Source of the DNA: Vibrio chagasii
GTDB taxonomy: Bacteria > Pseudomonadota > Gammaproteobacteria > Enterobacterales > Vibrionaceae
DNA length: 64,000 bases
NCBI GenBank assembly: GCA_041879415.1
Contig: CP090852.1
Span: 124,001-188,000 of the forward strand
Direction of reading: 5' to 3'
Shown: piece after piece, positions 18,771-27,373 of the stretch
Layout of the letters: every line of letters starts with the position of its first letter
Numbering within the stretch: position 1 is the stretch's first letter
Made by a program: the position numbers and the translations under genes
Notes under the pieces: generated by a model
Databases searched by the model: none
The model's input: only the letters and a program-made list of their open reading frames with translations
What the model was told of the DNA's origin: nothing

Positions 18771-19274
18771 GTGTCAGCTTTCTATTTGTCTCAAGTTTTA
18801 GTCGCCATTGCGATTTGCTTTGATCTTATGTCTTTCCAATTTAAGGAGAGGAAGAAGATCGTAACCTGCCTATTTTTCGCAGGTGTACTGATTTCAAGTC
18901 ACTTTATTCTGCTAGAACAGTGGACAGCAGCATGCTTGATGATTATTGCCACTGTCCGTTATTTAACGAGTGTGTTTTCCACATCACCTAAATTCAAATA
19001 TTTGTTTTGTTCACTGTCTGTCGTTGCGACAGCCTTTACTTTCTCTGGGTTAACCAGCGTATTGAGTTGCTGCGCATCAATGTTCCAAACATTTGCTGCT
19101 TTTAACAAGGATGACCGTCGACTTCGAGAGCTAATGATCATCGGCACCAGTTTTTGGCTTGTTCATAATTACTTAGTTGGCTCTCCAACAGCAGTTGTTA
19201 TGGAAGCCTTATTTATTGGCAGCAACCTGCTTGGTTATTATCGTTTTTACTTCAGGAAGAATGTCGTGGCTTAG
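18771..19274 (+). CDS. YgjV family inner-membrane protein
   Basis: A 167-residue, roughly six-helix inner-membrane protein resembling E. coli YgjV, whose function is unknown. The match includes the N-terminal AFYLSQVLVAIAICFDL, the central SHFILLEQWTAACLMIIATVRYLT, and the C-terminal FWLVHNYLVGSPTAVVMEALFIGSNLLGYYR (positions about 128-158). The GTG at 18771 is chosen because AAAAGGA (18758-18764) lies 6 bases upstream and the family begins at this point. The next gene starts about 50 bases after the stop. Confidence 0.82.
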   Translation: MSAFYLSQVLVAIAICFDLMSFQFKERKKIVTCLFFAGVLISSHFILLEQWTAACLMIIATVRYLTSVFSTSPKFKYLFCSLSVVATAFTFSGLTSVLSCCASMFQTFAAFNKDDRRLRELMIIGTSFWLVHNYLVGSPTAVVMEALFIGSNLLGYYRFYFRKNVVA

Positions 19275-19324
19275 TGTGCGCACTACCAACCATAGCCATG
19301 TTTCAGAGAAAATTAGGAGAGCTT

Positions 19325-19639
19325 ATGTCAAATATCTACGCGGATATCCCTTCGTCGATACCCAATGAAATATTCAGTGACTTGATAGCGAATGACAACA
19401 TTCGAATAGAGAGGATACTTTCACATGGGCACAGTTCTCCCGAAGAGGGTTGGTACGATCAAGATGAGCATGAATGGGTTCTAGTGCTCGAGGGGCAAGG
19501 CGTTATCGAATTTGCTGACGGTCGCATTGTTACTTTGTCTAAAGGGGACTACCTCAATATTCCCGCGGGTGAAAAGCACAAGGTTCTGGGGACCGACAAA
19601 GACTCTGTCACGATATGGCTAGCGGTGTTTTATCGTTAA
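19325..19639 (+). CDS. Cupin domain protein
   Basis: A 104-residue single-domain cupin. Motif 1 is seen around GWYDQDEHEWVLVLEGQG and motif 2 around GDYLNIPAGEKHKV, giving candidate metal ligands (His, Glu, His). Such small cupins bind metals or small ligands or act as isomerases; the role here is unknown. AGGAG at 19315-19319 precedes the ATG at 19325. An upstream start at 19274 would overlap the YgjV stop and lacks a ribosome-binding site. Confidence 0.85.
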   Translation: MSNIYADIPSSIPNEIFSDLIANDNIRIERILSHGHSSPEEGWYDQDEHEWVLVLEGQGVIEFADGRIVTLSKGDYLNIPAGEKHKVLGTDKDSVTIWLAVFYR

Positions 19640-19664
19640 TTTACTGATAGAGGTAAAAGAGCGT

Positions 19665-19883
19665 ATGTGGCTAAAATTTCAGGTTTTTCATCAGAATATG
19701 TCGGTACAGAGGCAAAACGGAGAGTGGCTACTTTATCGAGAATGGGAAACATCGATACGTGCTCGAGTTTATGACGTGATCATACCTTCTGATTTAGCAG
19801 AGGAAGAATTAGTACGTTATTTAGCGGACATTTATCATGAGTTTGCTTCAGAAAAGTACCCATCAGTGACACGTATTCTTTAA
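19665..19883 (+). CDS. Small conserved hypothetical protein (72 residues, DUF7661-like)
   Basis: A short soluble protein with the recognisable C-terminal pattern RVYDVIIPSDLAEEELVRYLADIYHE, which I associate with DUF7661 from memory (low certainty). It follows the cupin gene by 25 bases in the same direction and may be co-transcribed. A GAGG lies about 10 bases before the ATG, further than usual. Another in-frame ATG at residue 12 is possible. Confidence 0.65.
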   Translation: MWLKFQVFHQNMSVQRQNGEWLLYREWETSIRARVYDVIIPSDLAEEELVRYLADIYHEFASEKYPSVTRIL

Positions 19884-19976
19884 CGGGAACAGTGAGTGTC
19901 CTAATACAGCTCTTTATTAACTGATACGTGATTATATCCAATAGTTAGAATCTAAAAGCGACCAAAGGAAGAGAGT

Positions 19977-20447
19977 GTGGTGAGAATTCGAAATTATCAA
20001 GAAAGTGATGCTAAAGCGCTATGGGAGATCTTTTTCTACACAGTTCGTAACGTGAACATACGAGACTATGCTCAAGAGCAGGTAGAGGCTTGGGCACCAA
20101 GTGGCTTTGACTTTGCGTTATGGCAAAAGCGTATGGACGGGTTAAAACCTTTCGTCGCTGAGTTAGATGGTCATATTGTTGGCTATACTGACCTACAACC
20201 AAGTGGTTTAGTCGACCATTTTTTTTGCCATCATGAATATCAGGGGCGAGGTGTTGGCCGAGCGTTGATGGAGCATGTGTTCACGATTGGGCAAATTCGT
20301 GGGGTAGCAAGATACTTCTCAGAGGTAAGTATCACGGCGAGGCCATTTTATGAGCGTATGGGTTTTAAAGTAGTGAATGATCAGCAAGTCGATATGCGGG
20401 GAGTAACGTTGACGAATTTCGTTATGGAAAAGGTTGTCGACAATTAG
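19977..20447 (+). CDS. GNAT family N-acetyltransferase, YafP-like
   Basis: A 156-residue acetyltransferase of the GNAT superfamily. The acetyl-CoA-binding motif is HHEYQGRGVGRALMEHV, and the C-terminal part (ITARPFYERMGFKVVNDQQVDMRGV) closely resembles E. coli YafP. The substrate is unknown. The first of two adjacent GTG codons is used as start because AAAGGA (19964-19969) is 7 bases upstream. It appears to be transcribed singly. Confidence 0.88.
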   Translation: MVRIRNYQESDAKALWEIFFYTVRNVNIRDYAQEQVEAWAPSGFDFALWQKRMDGLKPFVAELDGHIVGYTDLQPSGLVDHFFCHHEYQGRGVGRALMEHVFTIGQIRGVARYFSEVSITARPFYERMGFKVVNDQQVDMRGVTLTNFVMEKVVDN

Positions 20448-20486
20448 GTTTACGTTAAGAGCGAAGATTGTGAAGAGGAACAGGCC

Positions 20487-20516
20487 TAAAAGGATTATTA
20501 AACCTTTTTAAGGGTA
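20487..20516 (+). terminator. Weak AT-rich hairpin after the GNAT gene
   Basis: TAAAAGG at 20487-20493 can pair with CCTTTTTA downstream, around a 9-10 base AT-rich loop. The stem is short, so terminator function is uncertain. Confidence 0.35.
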
Positions 20517-20613
20517 TATTTTGCTGATCTGCTGATATTGTCGATGAGTTCAAATTGTGTGCTAGCCAATTTGTCTAATCTTAAAGATTGAATGAATACA
20601 AGGAGTGTTGTTC

Positions 20614-20805
20614 ATGAGTCATGTGAGTAGATTAAAAATATATACATTAGTGTCGATGTTTGCTTTTGCAATTGGAGTGTTAGCCCTGCAAGCCGGGGTC
20701 TCTGGGTTGTTTCCGCTTTTCGTCGTGGTTATTTCTTTCTTTTCTTTTGTCATCAATTCATTCCTTTGTTTATTCGGTCATAAATATGAGAATGCCAAAG
20801 AATAA
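20614..20805 (+). CDS. Small two-helix membrane protein
   Basis: A 63-residue protein with two hydrophobic segments (about residues 9-29 and 32-52) and a short charged C-terminus. No family recognised. AAGGAG at 20600-20605 is 8 bases before the ATG at 20614; the GTG at 20605 overlaps that site and is unlikely. It stands alone between intergenic regions. Confidence 0.6.
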   Translation: MSHVSRLKIYTLVSMFAFAIGVLALQAGVSGLFPLFVVVISFFSFVINSFLCLFGHKYENAKE

Positions 20806-20945
20806 ATCTCGAAAATGATTGTCAAAAATCCCCTCTAAGTCTCAATTATGGGACAGATATTGATGATGTTTTTACAAATGTCCTAAGATTTCCTCTTTAA
20901 TTTCAATGTATTATTCGGTTCGATTGAAAAGAGTGAGGGTAGTAC

Positions 20946-21242
20946 GTGGGAATCGAAGCTTTAGCATTTGTTATGGATGCATTAGTCACGGCATGTTGCA
21001 TGTACATTGCATCTAAAATGTCGTTTGTGGTGGCGGATTTTAAGTCTCTTCTAACAATAGCGATTATCGTATCTTTAGTCTCTATGATACCGACAGTGGG
21101 GTGGGTTCTAGGGCTTATACTGTTTGTATTTCTACTCGGGAAGGCAACCCATTCGAGTATTGGTGACTGTATTTGGGTGGTGGTGTTTACCAAAGTGGTG
21201 TCGATGGCCGCGTTCCTGATATTTGGCCGATTGTTTGTATAA
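20946..21242 (+). CDS. Small integral membrane protein (98 residues)
   Basis: About three hydrophobic segments (residues 5-22, 33-63 with a PTVGW turn, and 73-96). Composition and the GAGGG (20935-20939) upstream of a GTG start support it over the opposite-strand frame at 20903-21253, which has no signal or ribosome-binding site. No family recognised. Confidence 0.6.
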   Translation: MGIEALAFVMDALVTACCMYIASKMSFVVADFKSLLTIAIIVSLVSMIPTVGWVLGLILFVFLLGKATHSSIGDCIWVVVFTKVVSMAAFLIFGRLFV

Positions 21243-21290
21243 CCCAATATCAAATTACTATTTAAAGTAATAAGTCAAAATCTTCTGTTC

Positions 21291-21323
21291 GAATAGAAAA
21301 GAGGCGTGACATTGTCACACCTC
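21291..21323 (-). terminator. Terminator of the fasciclin-domain gene
   Basis: GAGGCGTGAC at 21301-21310 pairs with GTCACACCTC at 21314-21323 (one G-T wobble), with a T-rich stretch (TTTTCTATT) following on the minus strand. It lies 33 bases beyond the minus-strand stop. Confidence 0.7.
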
Positions 21324-21355
21324 CTAAATCTCTTTTAACGACCATTGGTTGTCTA

Positions 21356-21853
21356 TTACCTAGGTAACAGCACAGCGTCAATGACATGTATCACGCCGTT
21401 GCTCGCTTTAACGTCTGCCGTTACGACATGAGCTTTGTTGATCATTACAACACCATGGTCAGTGCTAATTGTGACTGGCTCACCCTGTACTGTGACTGCG
21501 CTGTCTAGTTTTACCACATCTTCAGCCATTACTTTTCCTGGCACTACATGGTAGGTGAGTACTGCGACCAGTTTATCTTTATTTTCCGGCTTTAATAACA
21601 TGTCTACTGTACCGTCTGGTAGAGCGGCAAACGCTTCATCTGTTGGTGCAAAAACAGTAAAAGGGCCTTCTCCTTTCAGTGTGTCCACTAATCCTGCCGC
21701 TTTTACTGCCGCCACTAACGTTGTGAAAGAGCCGTTTTCTACTGCCACGTCCACGATGTCTTTTTTCATACCATGATGGTCAGCATGGACAGCCGTTGAT
21801 AAAAGAAGTGATGCGGCGAACAGCGACAGGCTTTTATATAAGTTCTTAAACAT
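21356..21853 (-). CDS. Secreted fasciclin (FAS1) domain protein
   Basis: A 165-residue exported protein: signal peptide about 1-24 (ending VHA), then a single FAS1 domain with the diagnostic [15 protein letters not shown] (about residues 65-79), [13 protein letters not shown] and [16 protein letters not shown]1 domains mediate adhesion or protein contacts in the periplasm or at the surface. AAAGGAA precedes the ATG and a terminator follows, so it is monocistronic. Confidence 0.92.
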   Translation of the reverse strand: MFKNLYKSLSLFAASLLLSTAVHADHHGMKKDIVDVAVENGSFTTLVAAVKAAGLVDTLKGEGPFTVFAPTDEAFAALPDGTVDMLLKPENKDKLVAVLTYHVVPGKVMAEDVVKLDSAVTVQGEPVTISTDHGVVMINKAHVVTADVKASNGVIHVIDAVLLPR

Positions 21854-22056
21854 ATTGGGTTCCTTTCAGTTTTTCCTTTATTTCCGAGGCTTGTTACGAA
21901 AGGTCAAGCACGATAGATCATATCTACGTCACGCTTGAGACATTGTCCTATCCCGAAAACTCAACAAAGTGGGGATGTAGAAAGGTTGAATACTTGTTGT
22001 AATTCCAAAATTGTACATATATTTAATGGGTGATTATTCAACTAGTGGATGTGAAT

Positions 22057-23040
22057 ATGAGGTCTGTTTTACCTGTAGTACTTTCCGCGGCTGTTTCTAT
22101 GCCAGCGTACAGTGGACTAGCTCCTAGTGAGGGCTTTAGTGGTAACTTTAGTGTCTTGGCTGGGTTCTATTCTGACAGCAGTAATTTGAGTACTGAACAA
22201 GACTCAAACCAAGCAACCAATACCATGGAAGGCGATAGTGAGAATCAAGGCTTACTTGGTTTTCTTGGAACTGTTAAGTATACCTTTGGTGAATCCCTTA
22301 CTCACCAAGTTTATGCCGGTACCACCCGAGAAGATATTGCGACCGGTACCATTGCTTTTGAAATTGGTTATCGACACCAACTCTCTGGCGGAACCATATT
22401 AGATGTTTCCGTGTTACCGACACTTATCTCCGGCAAGGCTTGGTCTGATCCTTACGCTGTAGGTGTGAATCGAAACGAAACCGATGTAAAGGGTAACGTG
22501 GGGCGCCTACAACTGACCAACATCGGCGGCACTGCTTTCCAAACCGATTTTGCTATTGGTGAGTCTGATGTTGATGATGAACTGTCAGGTACCCAAAGTC
22601 TGTCTACACAAGAAGCCGCACTACTCGATAGAGAAAGAGCTTATTTATATGCTAAGGCAGGCTATCGCTTCATTCTACCTAATCAGGCCGGCTTGTTAGT
22701 ACCTTCTATGGTGTATTTCAATTCTGATGCGGAAGGGGGGGCTCTGAGCTTTGATAGCTACGGTATCGAGTTGAACTACGCTAAGCGAATTGGCCGTCAC
22801 GGTTTTGTTGTTACGTTAGATGCGAATGACCGTCAGTATGATGAAGCTAACCCAATCTATGGAAAGACTCGTGAAGAGAACGAGTATGGTGCCTTTTTAG
22901 CGTATGAACTCGGTGGATTGTTGGGTTACAAAGATTGGTCGTTTATTACGTTACTCGGTCTAAGAACCATTGATTCCAATATCGATTTCTATAACTCTGA
23001 ACAGGTATTGGCAAGCGTCGGCATCGACTATAAATTTTAA
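22057..23040 (+). CDS. DUF2860 family outer-membrane protein
   Basis: A predicted beta-barrel of about 327 residues with a short signal peptide (MRSVLPVVLSAAVSMPAYS). It matches my recollection of the Vibrio DUF2860 group: GFSGNFSVLAGFYSDSSN, LGTVKYTFGESLTHQVYAGTTREDIATG, ISGKAWSDPY, and a C-terminal strand ending in aromatic Phe (GIDYKF). Function is unknown, possibly a pore or surface protein. The start is uncertain: an upstream frame begins at 22030, but the ATG at 22057 directly precedes a normal signal peptide. Confidence 0.85.
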   Translation: MRSVLPVVLSAAVSMPAYSGLAPSEGFSGNFSVLAGFYSDSSNLSTEQDSNQATNTMEGDSENQGLLGFLGTVKYTFGESLTHQVYAGTTREDIATGTIAFEIGYRHQLSGGTILDVSVLPTLISGKAWSDPYAVGVNRNETDVKGNVGRLQLTNIGGTAFQTDFAIGESDVDDELSGTQSLSTQEAALLDRERAYLYAKAGYRFILPNQAGLLVPSMVYFNSDAEGGALSFDSYGIELNYAKRIGRHGFVVTLDANDRQYDEANPIYGKTREENEYGAFLAYELGGLLGYKDWSFITLLGLRTIDSNIDFYNSEQVLASVGIDYKF

Positions 23041-23179
23041 CGCAGATCGCCACCATAGCTGTGCAGTTCTAAGTTAACTTCATTATTTCGCGCACTTACA
23101 CTTTTTATGGTTGTAGGTGCTCGCTGCTATCCGTAATATGAAATCCAGACGATACATTGGAACTTATTAAGGAAGCGAT

Positions 23180-23680
23180 TTGGATATACAAATTAGACAT
23201 TTAGAAGCAACGGATAGCCAAGATTTATTCGATATTTATCGCCGCCCTTCGGTTTCAGAAAACACGTCACAAAAGCCATACCTTAGTTCTGATCAAGTGG
23301 ATCGGCTGTTTGGTCATTCAGACCATTTTACTTTAGTCGCTGAATCATCCGAGAAAGTCGTAGGCCATATCACCTTGTTTATGACGACTAAAGTAAGGGA
23401 CCGACACAGCGCAGGGCTTGCTATTGCCATTCATCCGGATGTTCACGGAAAAGGGGTTGGTAAAGCCTTGATGCAAGAAGCCATCAATCAAGCGGATAAT
23501 TGGCTAAACCTCGTCCGCCTAGAGTTAGAGGTTCATGCCGATAACCACGCTGCGATTGCTTTGTACGAACGCGCTGGCTTTCAGTTAGAGGGGACTAAGC
23601 GATTGAGTACCTTCAAAAACGGCAAGTACATTGATATGTTGCTGATGTCGAGAATAAAGCCAGAATATCTAGCATCTTGA
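23180..23680 (+). CDS. GNAT N-acetyltransferase, YhhY-like
   Basis: A 166-residue acetyltransferase very like E. coli YhhY, which acetylates some amino acids. Matching stretches are VVGHITLFM, IAIHPDVHGKGVGKALMQEA (acetyl-CoA motif), NWLNLVRLELEVHADNHAAIALYERAGF and EGTKRLSTFKNGKYIDMLLM. The start is TTG with AAGGAAG at 23169-23175. A terminator follows, so it is a single-gene unit. Confidence 0.9.
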   Translation: MDIQIRHLEATDSQDLFDIYRRPSVSENTSQKPYLSSDQVDRLFGHSDHFTLVAESSEKVVGHITLFMTTKVRDRHSAGLAIAIHPDVHGKGVGKALMQEAINQADNWLNLVRLELEVHADNHAAIALYERAGFQLEGTKRLSTFKNGKYIDMLLMSRIKPEYLAS

Positions 23681-23734
23681 ATTCGCTTTAGGTGATTGGA
23701 TCTATAATCTGAATAAGAATTAAGTTACCGCCAT

Positions 23735-23769
23735 AAAGCCCTCAAACTGCAGAAGCTTGAGGGCTTTGT
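23735..23769. terminator. Intrinsic terminator
   Basis: AAAGCCCTCAA at 23735-23745 pairs with TTGAGGGCTTT at 23757-23767 around an 11-base loop. It sits between the convergent YhhY-like and LuxR-type genes and may serve both. Confidence 0.72.
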
Positions 23770-23834
23770 ACTTTCGTCCTGAGTTGAGGTGTGTTGACTA
23801 ACTAGCACGAGCACTGTTTTTTGGTAACAAGCAC

Positions 23835-24617
23835 TTATGGATTATCAATACCGAAGCCATTACGAAGCGCAAACTGGATTAGCTCTGTATGGTTATCGAG
23901 TTCGAGGATATCTAACATTCGATATTTGTGTGATTCGATCGTTCTTGGGCTTAAAAACAGTATGTCGGCACATTGCTTAGCAGTGTAACCTTGCGCCAAC
24001 TGCGTAAGTACAGCGCATTGTTTTTTTGTAAGTAACAAGAGTTTTTCACTCTCATTGATATTACTGGCTTCATCACTGGTCACACTACGAGTCATTTTTG
24101 AGTGTTGCCAAAAACAGAGCCAAACATCACTCAGCATTTTGATTCGCTTCAAATCACGCTCTTCAATAGGAGTGTCGTACCGCTTGAACCTAGAGAAACC
24201 GATAGCGCCCCATTGTTGCCCAAATAACGATAAGCTTACGATAGCGTGCCAATGAGCACCTTCTTGGTAGAGTTCACGTAGCGGATCGATTGTGTGGTTC
24301 GCGAGAGATTGCTCTGGAAATAGCTGCCAACACTCTTTAGAGCGTAAAAGCTTTAGATATTCAAGGTAGTTGCCTTTTAGAAAGCGCTCCATCTCGAGTG
24401 GGGGCATTCCGACTTGAGAGACAGACATGCTTTTCCCTGTATCCAAAAGAATCATCGAGTTTGGAAACAGAGTAAGCCTATCTAGCTTAAACCAAGCAAG
24501 AGCCTCCTGAGCGAGTGACACAAACGTCTTATCAAAATCTTTTGGCTGACATGCGGTCAAGGTGTCGGTTTGGTGACCTAAGAGCTCTTCAAAGCTATCG
24601 AATTGGTTGTCTTTCAT
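23835..24617 (-). CDS. GAF-like/LuxR-type transcriptional regulator
   Basis: A regulator of about 260 residues with an N-terminal sensory region of GAF-like character (ALAWFKLDRLTLFPNSM, LSLFGQQWGAIGFSRF) and a C-terminal LuxR/GerE helix-turn-helix (LTKKQCAVLTQLAQGYTAKQCADILFLSPRTIESHKYRML). There is no phosphoacceptor receiver domain, so it probably responds to a ligand. The start is uncertain: ATG at 24617 is preferred, while a TTG at 24674 would add 19 residues; neither has a strong ribosome-binding site. It is divergent from a Crp-family regulator gene. Confidence 0.82.
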   Translation of the reverse strand: MKDNQFDSFEELLGHQTDTLTACQPKDFDKTFVSLAQEALAWFKLDRLTLFPNSMILLDTGKSMSVSQVGMPPLEMERFLKGNYLEYLKLLRSKECWQLFPEQSLANHTIDPLRELYQEGAHWHAIVSLSLFGQQWGAIGFSRFKRYDTPIEERDLKRIKMLSDVWLCFWQHSKMTRSVTSDEASNINESEKLLLLTKKQCAVLTQLAQGYTAKQCADILFLSPRTIESHKYRMLDILELDNHTELIQFALRNGFGIDNP

Positions 24618-25031
24618 ACTGACCGTCTGTTGTGGTTTAAGACAAAAATAACGGCAAGAGCTAAAATGTGTCAACCATAGTAGAGAATGTCGTTCGTATT
24701 GAGCCGAATTTAGTACCTAAGTGTTAGAGCGAGGGTGATCTATGGTGGTGATTAGCGCAAGGTGAATAGCTTTCTAAAGAGGCCCGTCAAATATCTAAGT
24801 TTAATAGACGAGTTTGGGATAACGCCAACATAATGAGCCGAGTATGTTGGCAGCTTGTAATGTCGTTATTTTCTTTGTAGCGCCCGCTGTTCGTTATCAA
24901 AGAGACTTAAGCTACTAAGATATAAGATTTTATTTGAATAAAACCTTCTGTGTTGGCAATGATGAACTACATTTAAAAGAGATGTAATGATACATTTTCA
25001 TGTGTGAGATTGTTGGAGGAGGAATAAATCA
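24618..25031. promoter_or_regulatory. Regulator-regulator divergent region with a short dyad
   Basis: About 410 bases between the LuxR-type gene (minus) and the Crp-family gene (plus). A perfect dyad, ATGTA-N4-TACAT at 24982-24995, lies 36 bases before the TTG start of the Crp-like gene and is a candidate operator, perhaps for autoregulation. A very strong ribosome-binding site (GGAGGAGGA, 25015-25023) follows. Nothing else recognisable. Confidence 0.4.
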
Positions 25032-25751
25032 TTGTTAGATCCAACCATAGGCAAACAAATACAGTGGCCATGTGATTTGCCACAAAGTCTCATCGATAGC
25101 TTGCTTGAGATTGCCGTATTTAAAACCGGCATTCATAGCTTGGAAATTACACAAAAGTTTCAAAACCTACCTGGCGTTTTCTATATTCTTAGCGGCTCTG
25201 CGGGTATCTGTTTTTCTACACAAAATATGAAGAGCTTATCAGGAGGAGTGATCGGTAAAGGTGATTGGATGGGGGCCTTGTCGATTCATGCTGAATACAA
25301 TCTTTTTGCGGTAGCTGAAGAAGTTGAACCGATCACCATGGTACTTTTCCCATCGGAAAAGGTACTAGAGTTGGCTGAAGAGCAGTGCATGGTATTTAAG
25401 TGGCTGCTGCATTGTGGCACTAAGGCACAATCGATTTGGATGCAGGCTTACCTTTCCTCTATTCATGAAAAAGAACAAAAAACGATTTATGTGCTCTTAG
25501 AACTCGCTGCGCGTCAAAATAACATAGCGGGAGCTACCGTGAGTGTTAACGTGTCACAAACTCAGTTGAGTACGATTACTGGGATTTCTCGCTCACGCTT
25601 GAATGAAGTGCTGAAAGGCATAGAGCAGGACGGTCTGGTCAAGATTCAAAGGGGTAAAGTCTTTATTTCAGATGTTGAAGGGCTTTACGAACGTATTTCG
25701 CCAATGAATCTAATGATGCGAGATCCAGTTGCGGAGATAAAATCCCAGTAG
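25032..25751 (+). CDS. Crp/Fnr family transcriptional regulator
   Basis: A 239-residue regulator: N-terminal cyclic-nucleotide-binding fold (GVFYILSGSAGICF, VIGKGDWMGALSI), a long dimerisation helix around 115-145, and a C-terminal winged helix-turn-helix (VSQTQLSTITGISRSRLNEVLKGIEQDGLVKIQRGKVFI). It lacks the N-terminal cysteine cluster of Fnr and the arginine-containing cAMP pocket motif of Crp, so its signal is unknown. TTG start with GGAGGAGGA 8 bases upstream. Confidence 0.87.
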   Translation: MLDPTIGKQIQWPCDLPQSLIDSLLEIAVFKTGIHSLEITQKFQNLPGVFYILSGSAGICFSTQNMKSLSGGVIGKGDWMGALSIHAEYNLFAVAEEVEPITMVLFPSEKVLELAEEQCMVFKWLLHCGTKAQSIWMQAYLSSIHEKEQKTIYVLLELAARQNNIAGATVSVNVSQTQLSTITGISRSRLNEVLKGIEQDGLVKIQRGKVFISDVEGLYERISPMNLMMRDPVAEIKSQ

Positions 25752-25904
25752 CGTATGATTTAAGCTAAATGATTGAAAACAAAATACCTACAACTTTATA
25801 GGTAAACTGCAGGCTTGTGTTCTTTTGGGAACATACATAAGGTCTTTGGACAGATAACTTCTACCTGATATTTATAAATTTAATTTTGAGTAAATGGTGT
25901 TGTT

Positions 25905-26063
25905 ATGAAAATGGCCGTGTTGGAATACAAAGTGTGCGGGATAGGTGAGTGGATAAAAACGAGAATCTCAAGCCGCTGCGCGTACTTACTTGCTGCTGAA
26001 TATGAATTGATGGGTTGGCCAATCAAAATCGACGGAGAAGTGTTTTCTGCTGAGAACGCATAG
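25905..26063 (+). CDS. Possible small protein (52 residues)
   Basis: An open frame from ATG 25905 to TAG 26063 encodes a plausible 52-residue soluble peptide (KMAVLEYKVCGIGEW, LLAAEYELMGWPIKIDGEV). It sits between the Crp-like gene and a strong terminator about 60 bases downstream, which suggests an expressed unit. No good ribosome-binding site is visible. The opposite-strand frame over the same bases looks like a shadow. Confidence 0.42.
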   Translation: MKMAVLEYKVCGIGEWIKTRISSRCAYLLAAEYELMGWPIKIDGEVFSAENA

Positions 26064-26121
26064 TGCAAACGCGCATCAATAGGGCGAATACGGAAAGATA
26101 GTTACCCTATAAAGTTGATAC

Positions 26122-26156
26122 AAAAAAAGCTGGCGATTGAATGCCAGCTTTTTTAT
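26122..26156. terminator. Bidirectional intrinsic terminator
   Basis: AAAAAAGCTGGC at 26123-26134 pairs with GCCAGCTTTTTT at 26143-26154 around an 8-base loop. T-runs on both strands let it serve the plus-strand genes on the left and the DUF2057 gene on the right. Confidence 0.9.
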
Positions 26157-26178
26157 TAAGACGATCAACAAATAGCGT

Positions 26179-26835
26179 TTACTTGTTCACGAACTCTTTG
26201 AATTTTTGCTTGGTTTCAGCGTCGGCTTTTTCATACCAGAAGTACAGCATTTCTTCGGCCGTGTTAGACGCGTTGCCATCAATTTTTGCTGGTAGTGTTA
26301 CTGGTTGAACAACTGCAGCGGCTGTAGCACCTGTCGTTAATGCGGCAATACCACCTGTACGGTTGTATTCTTTCGCTTCTTGAGGGTATTTACGGCCAAT
26401 CTGCATGCCATCTTTGGTTAATTTGTCTTGCTTAACACTGATTGTATTTTGGTTCTCATCAACCAATTTCCAATCTAGGTTCTGAAAGCCTTTTCTCGCT
26501 TCGTTAGCGTTGCGGAACTTCGGCATGTCGAACGTTACTGTTGTGTCTGTCGCGTCAAAAGTAGCAATAATTGCGTCACTATCAACAAACTCACGGTCGT
26601 TACCTTGACTAAAAGCGAGCTGATATTGGAAAACGATTTGGTTTACACCGTCTGGCACGGTGATGGTTTTGCTTGAAGAGAAAAAACCACCCTCAAGATC
26701 AGGTTTAGCCTCATTAACCGCTAAGACTTCAACTAGAGCATCTGCGCTAGAAGGAACTTCAATTTTTACATCAGCTAACACTTGTGGTGCTGCGATAATT
26801 GTGGAAAGCAGCGCAATGGATTGTAATGTTTTCAT
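26179..26835 (-). CDS. DUF2057 family periplasmic protein (YccT/CsgI-like)
   Basis: A 218-residue exported protein with a signal peptide (about 1-21, ending VLA). The body fits DUF2057: VKIEVPSSADALVEVLAVNE, VPDGVNQIVFQYQ and a hydrophobic-flanked C-terminal helix ending in KFKEFVNK. E. coli YccT of this family has been linked to inhibition of curli assembly; the role in Vibrio is unknown. Two in-frame ATGs (26841 and 26835) are possible, neither with a clear ribosome-binding site. Confidence 0.85.
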   Translation of the reverse strand: MKTLQSIALLSTIIAAPQVLADVKIEVPSSADALVEVLAVNEAKPDLEGGFFSSSKTITVPDGVNQIVFQYQLAFSQGNDREFVDSDAIIATFDATDTTVTFDMPKFRNANEARKGFQNLDWKLVDENQNTISVKQDKLTKDGMQIGRKYPQEAKEYNRTGGIAALTTGATAAAVVQPVTLPAKIDGNASNTAEEMLYFWYEKADAETKQKFKEFVNK

Positions 26836-26941
26836 AATCATACAGTTATTGGTGTGAGATATTTTACAATCTCACGCAGAACGAAGTATTTCAAGTTACC
26901 TTGTCTCGATTTAGCAAAATTCACCGAAACTTAACCTAAGC

Positions 26942-27361
26942 CTAATTATTGAGCGTGTTACCTGTACGTTTCTTATCCGCATAAGAGTGGTTTAGTGCAT
27001 CTGGTGGGGTGATTTCATCATCAAAAACCTCAGTATCAGTCGGTGATTGAAGCGTGATGTAGATAGGAACAAAAGCACATACCCAAATCGCATAAATGGT
27101 AATCACTCGGTTCAATATAACAAACCATGCCTCACTGCCGGACTCGGAAACGTAGTATCCAACGAGAGTAAGTAAGGTACAGACAATCGCCCACATAATG
27201 GCTGACAATGGCTCTTTAGTGGTTGATGCGAGCAGGACTATCGTAATGTAAGGTACAGCCATCGCGATACCTAATGGTACGTGATAGTCGACAACAAAAA
27301 TGAGCGTAGCGCCCGCCGCCAGCAGTAGATGTGGAGCAATACTAGGTAGGTTCAATTTCAT
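26942..27361 (-). CDS. Four-helix inner-membrane protein linked to a hybrid kinase
   Basis: A 139-residue protein with about four membrane helices (residues 9-25, 28-46, 53-70, 82-103) and a hydrophilic tail. The core (VDYHVPLGIAMAVPYITIVLLAS) resembles stand-alone versions of membrane sensory domains found at the N-terminus of bacterial kinases, which is an inference. It starts 12 bases after the hybrid histidine kinase stop and is probably the third gene of the peroxidase-kinase operon. Confidence 0.7.
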   Translation of the reverse strand: MKLNLPSIAPHLLLAAGATLIFVVDYHVPLGIAMAVPYITIVLLASTTKEPLSAIMWAIVCTLLTLVGYYVSESGSEAWFVILNRVITIYAIWVCAFVPIYITLQSPTDTEVFDDEITPPDALNHSYADKKRTGNTLNN

Positions 27362-27373
27362 ATGACACCCCAG

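Noticed and set aside
20903..21253. 116-codon minus-strand frame
   Set aside because: Polar, repetitive composition; the opposite strand encodes a clear membrane protein with a ribosome-binding site.
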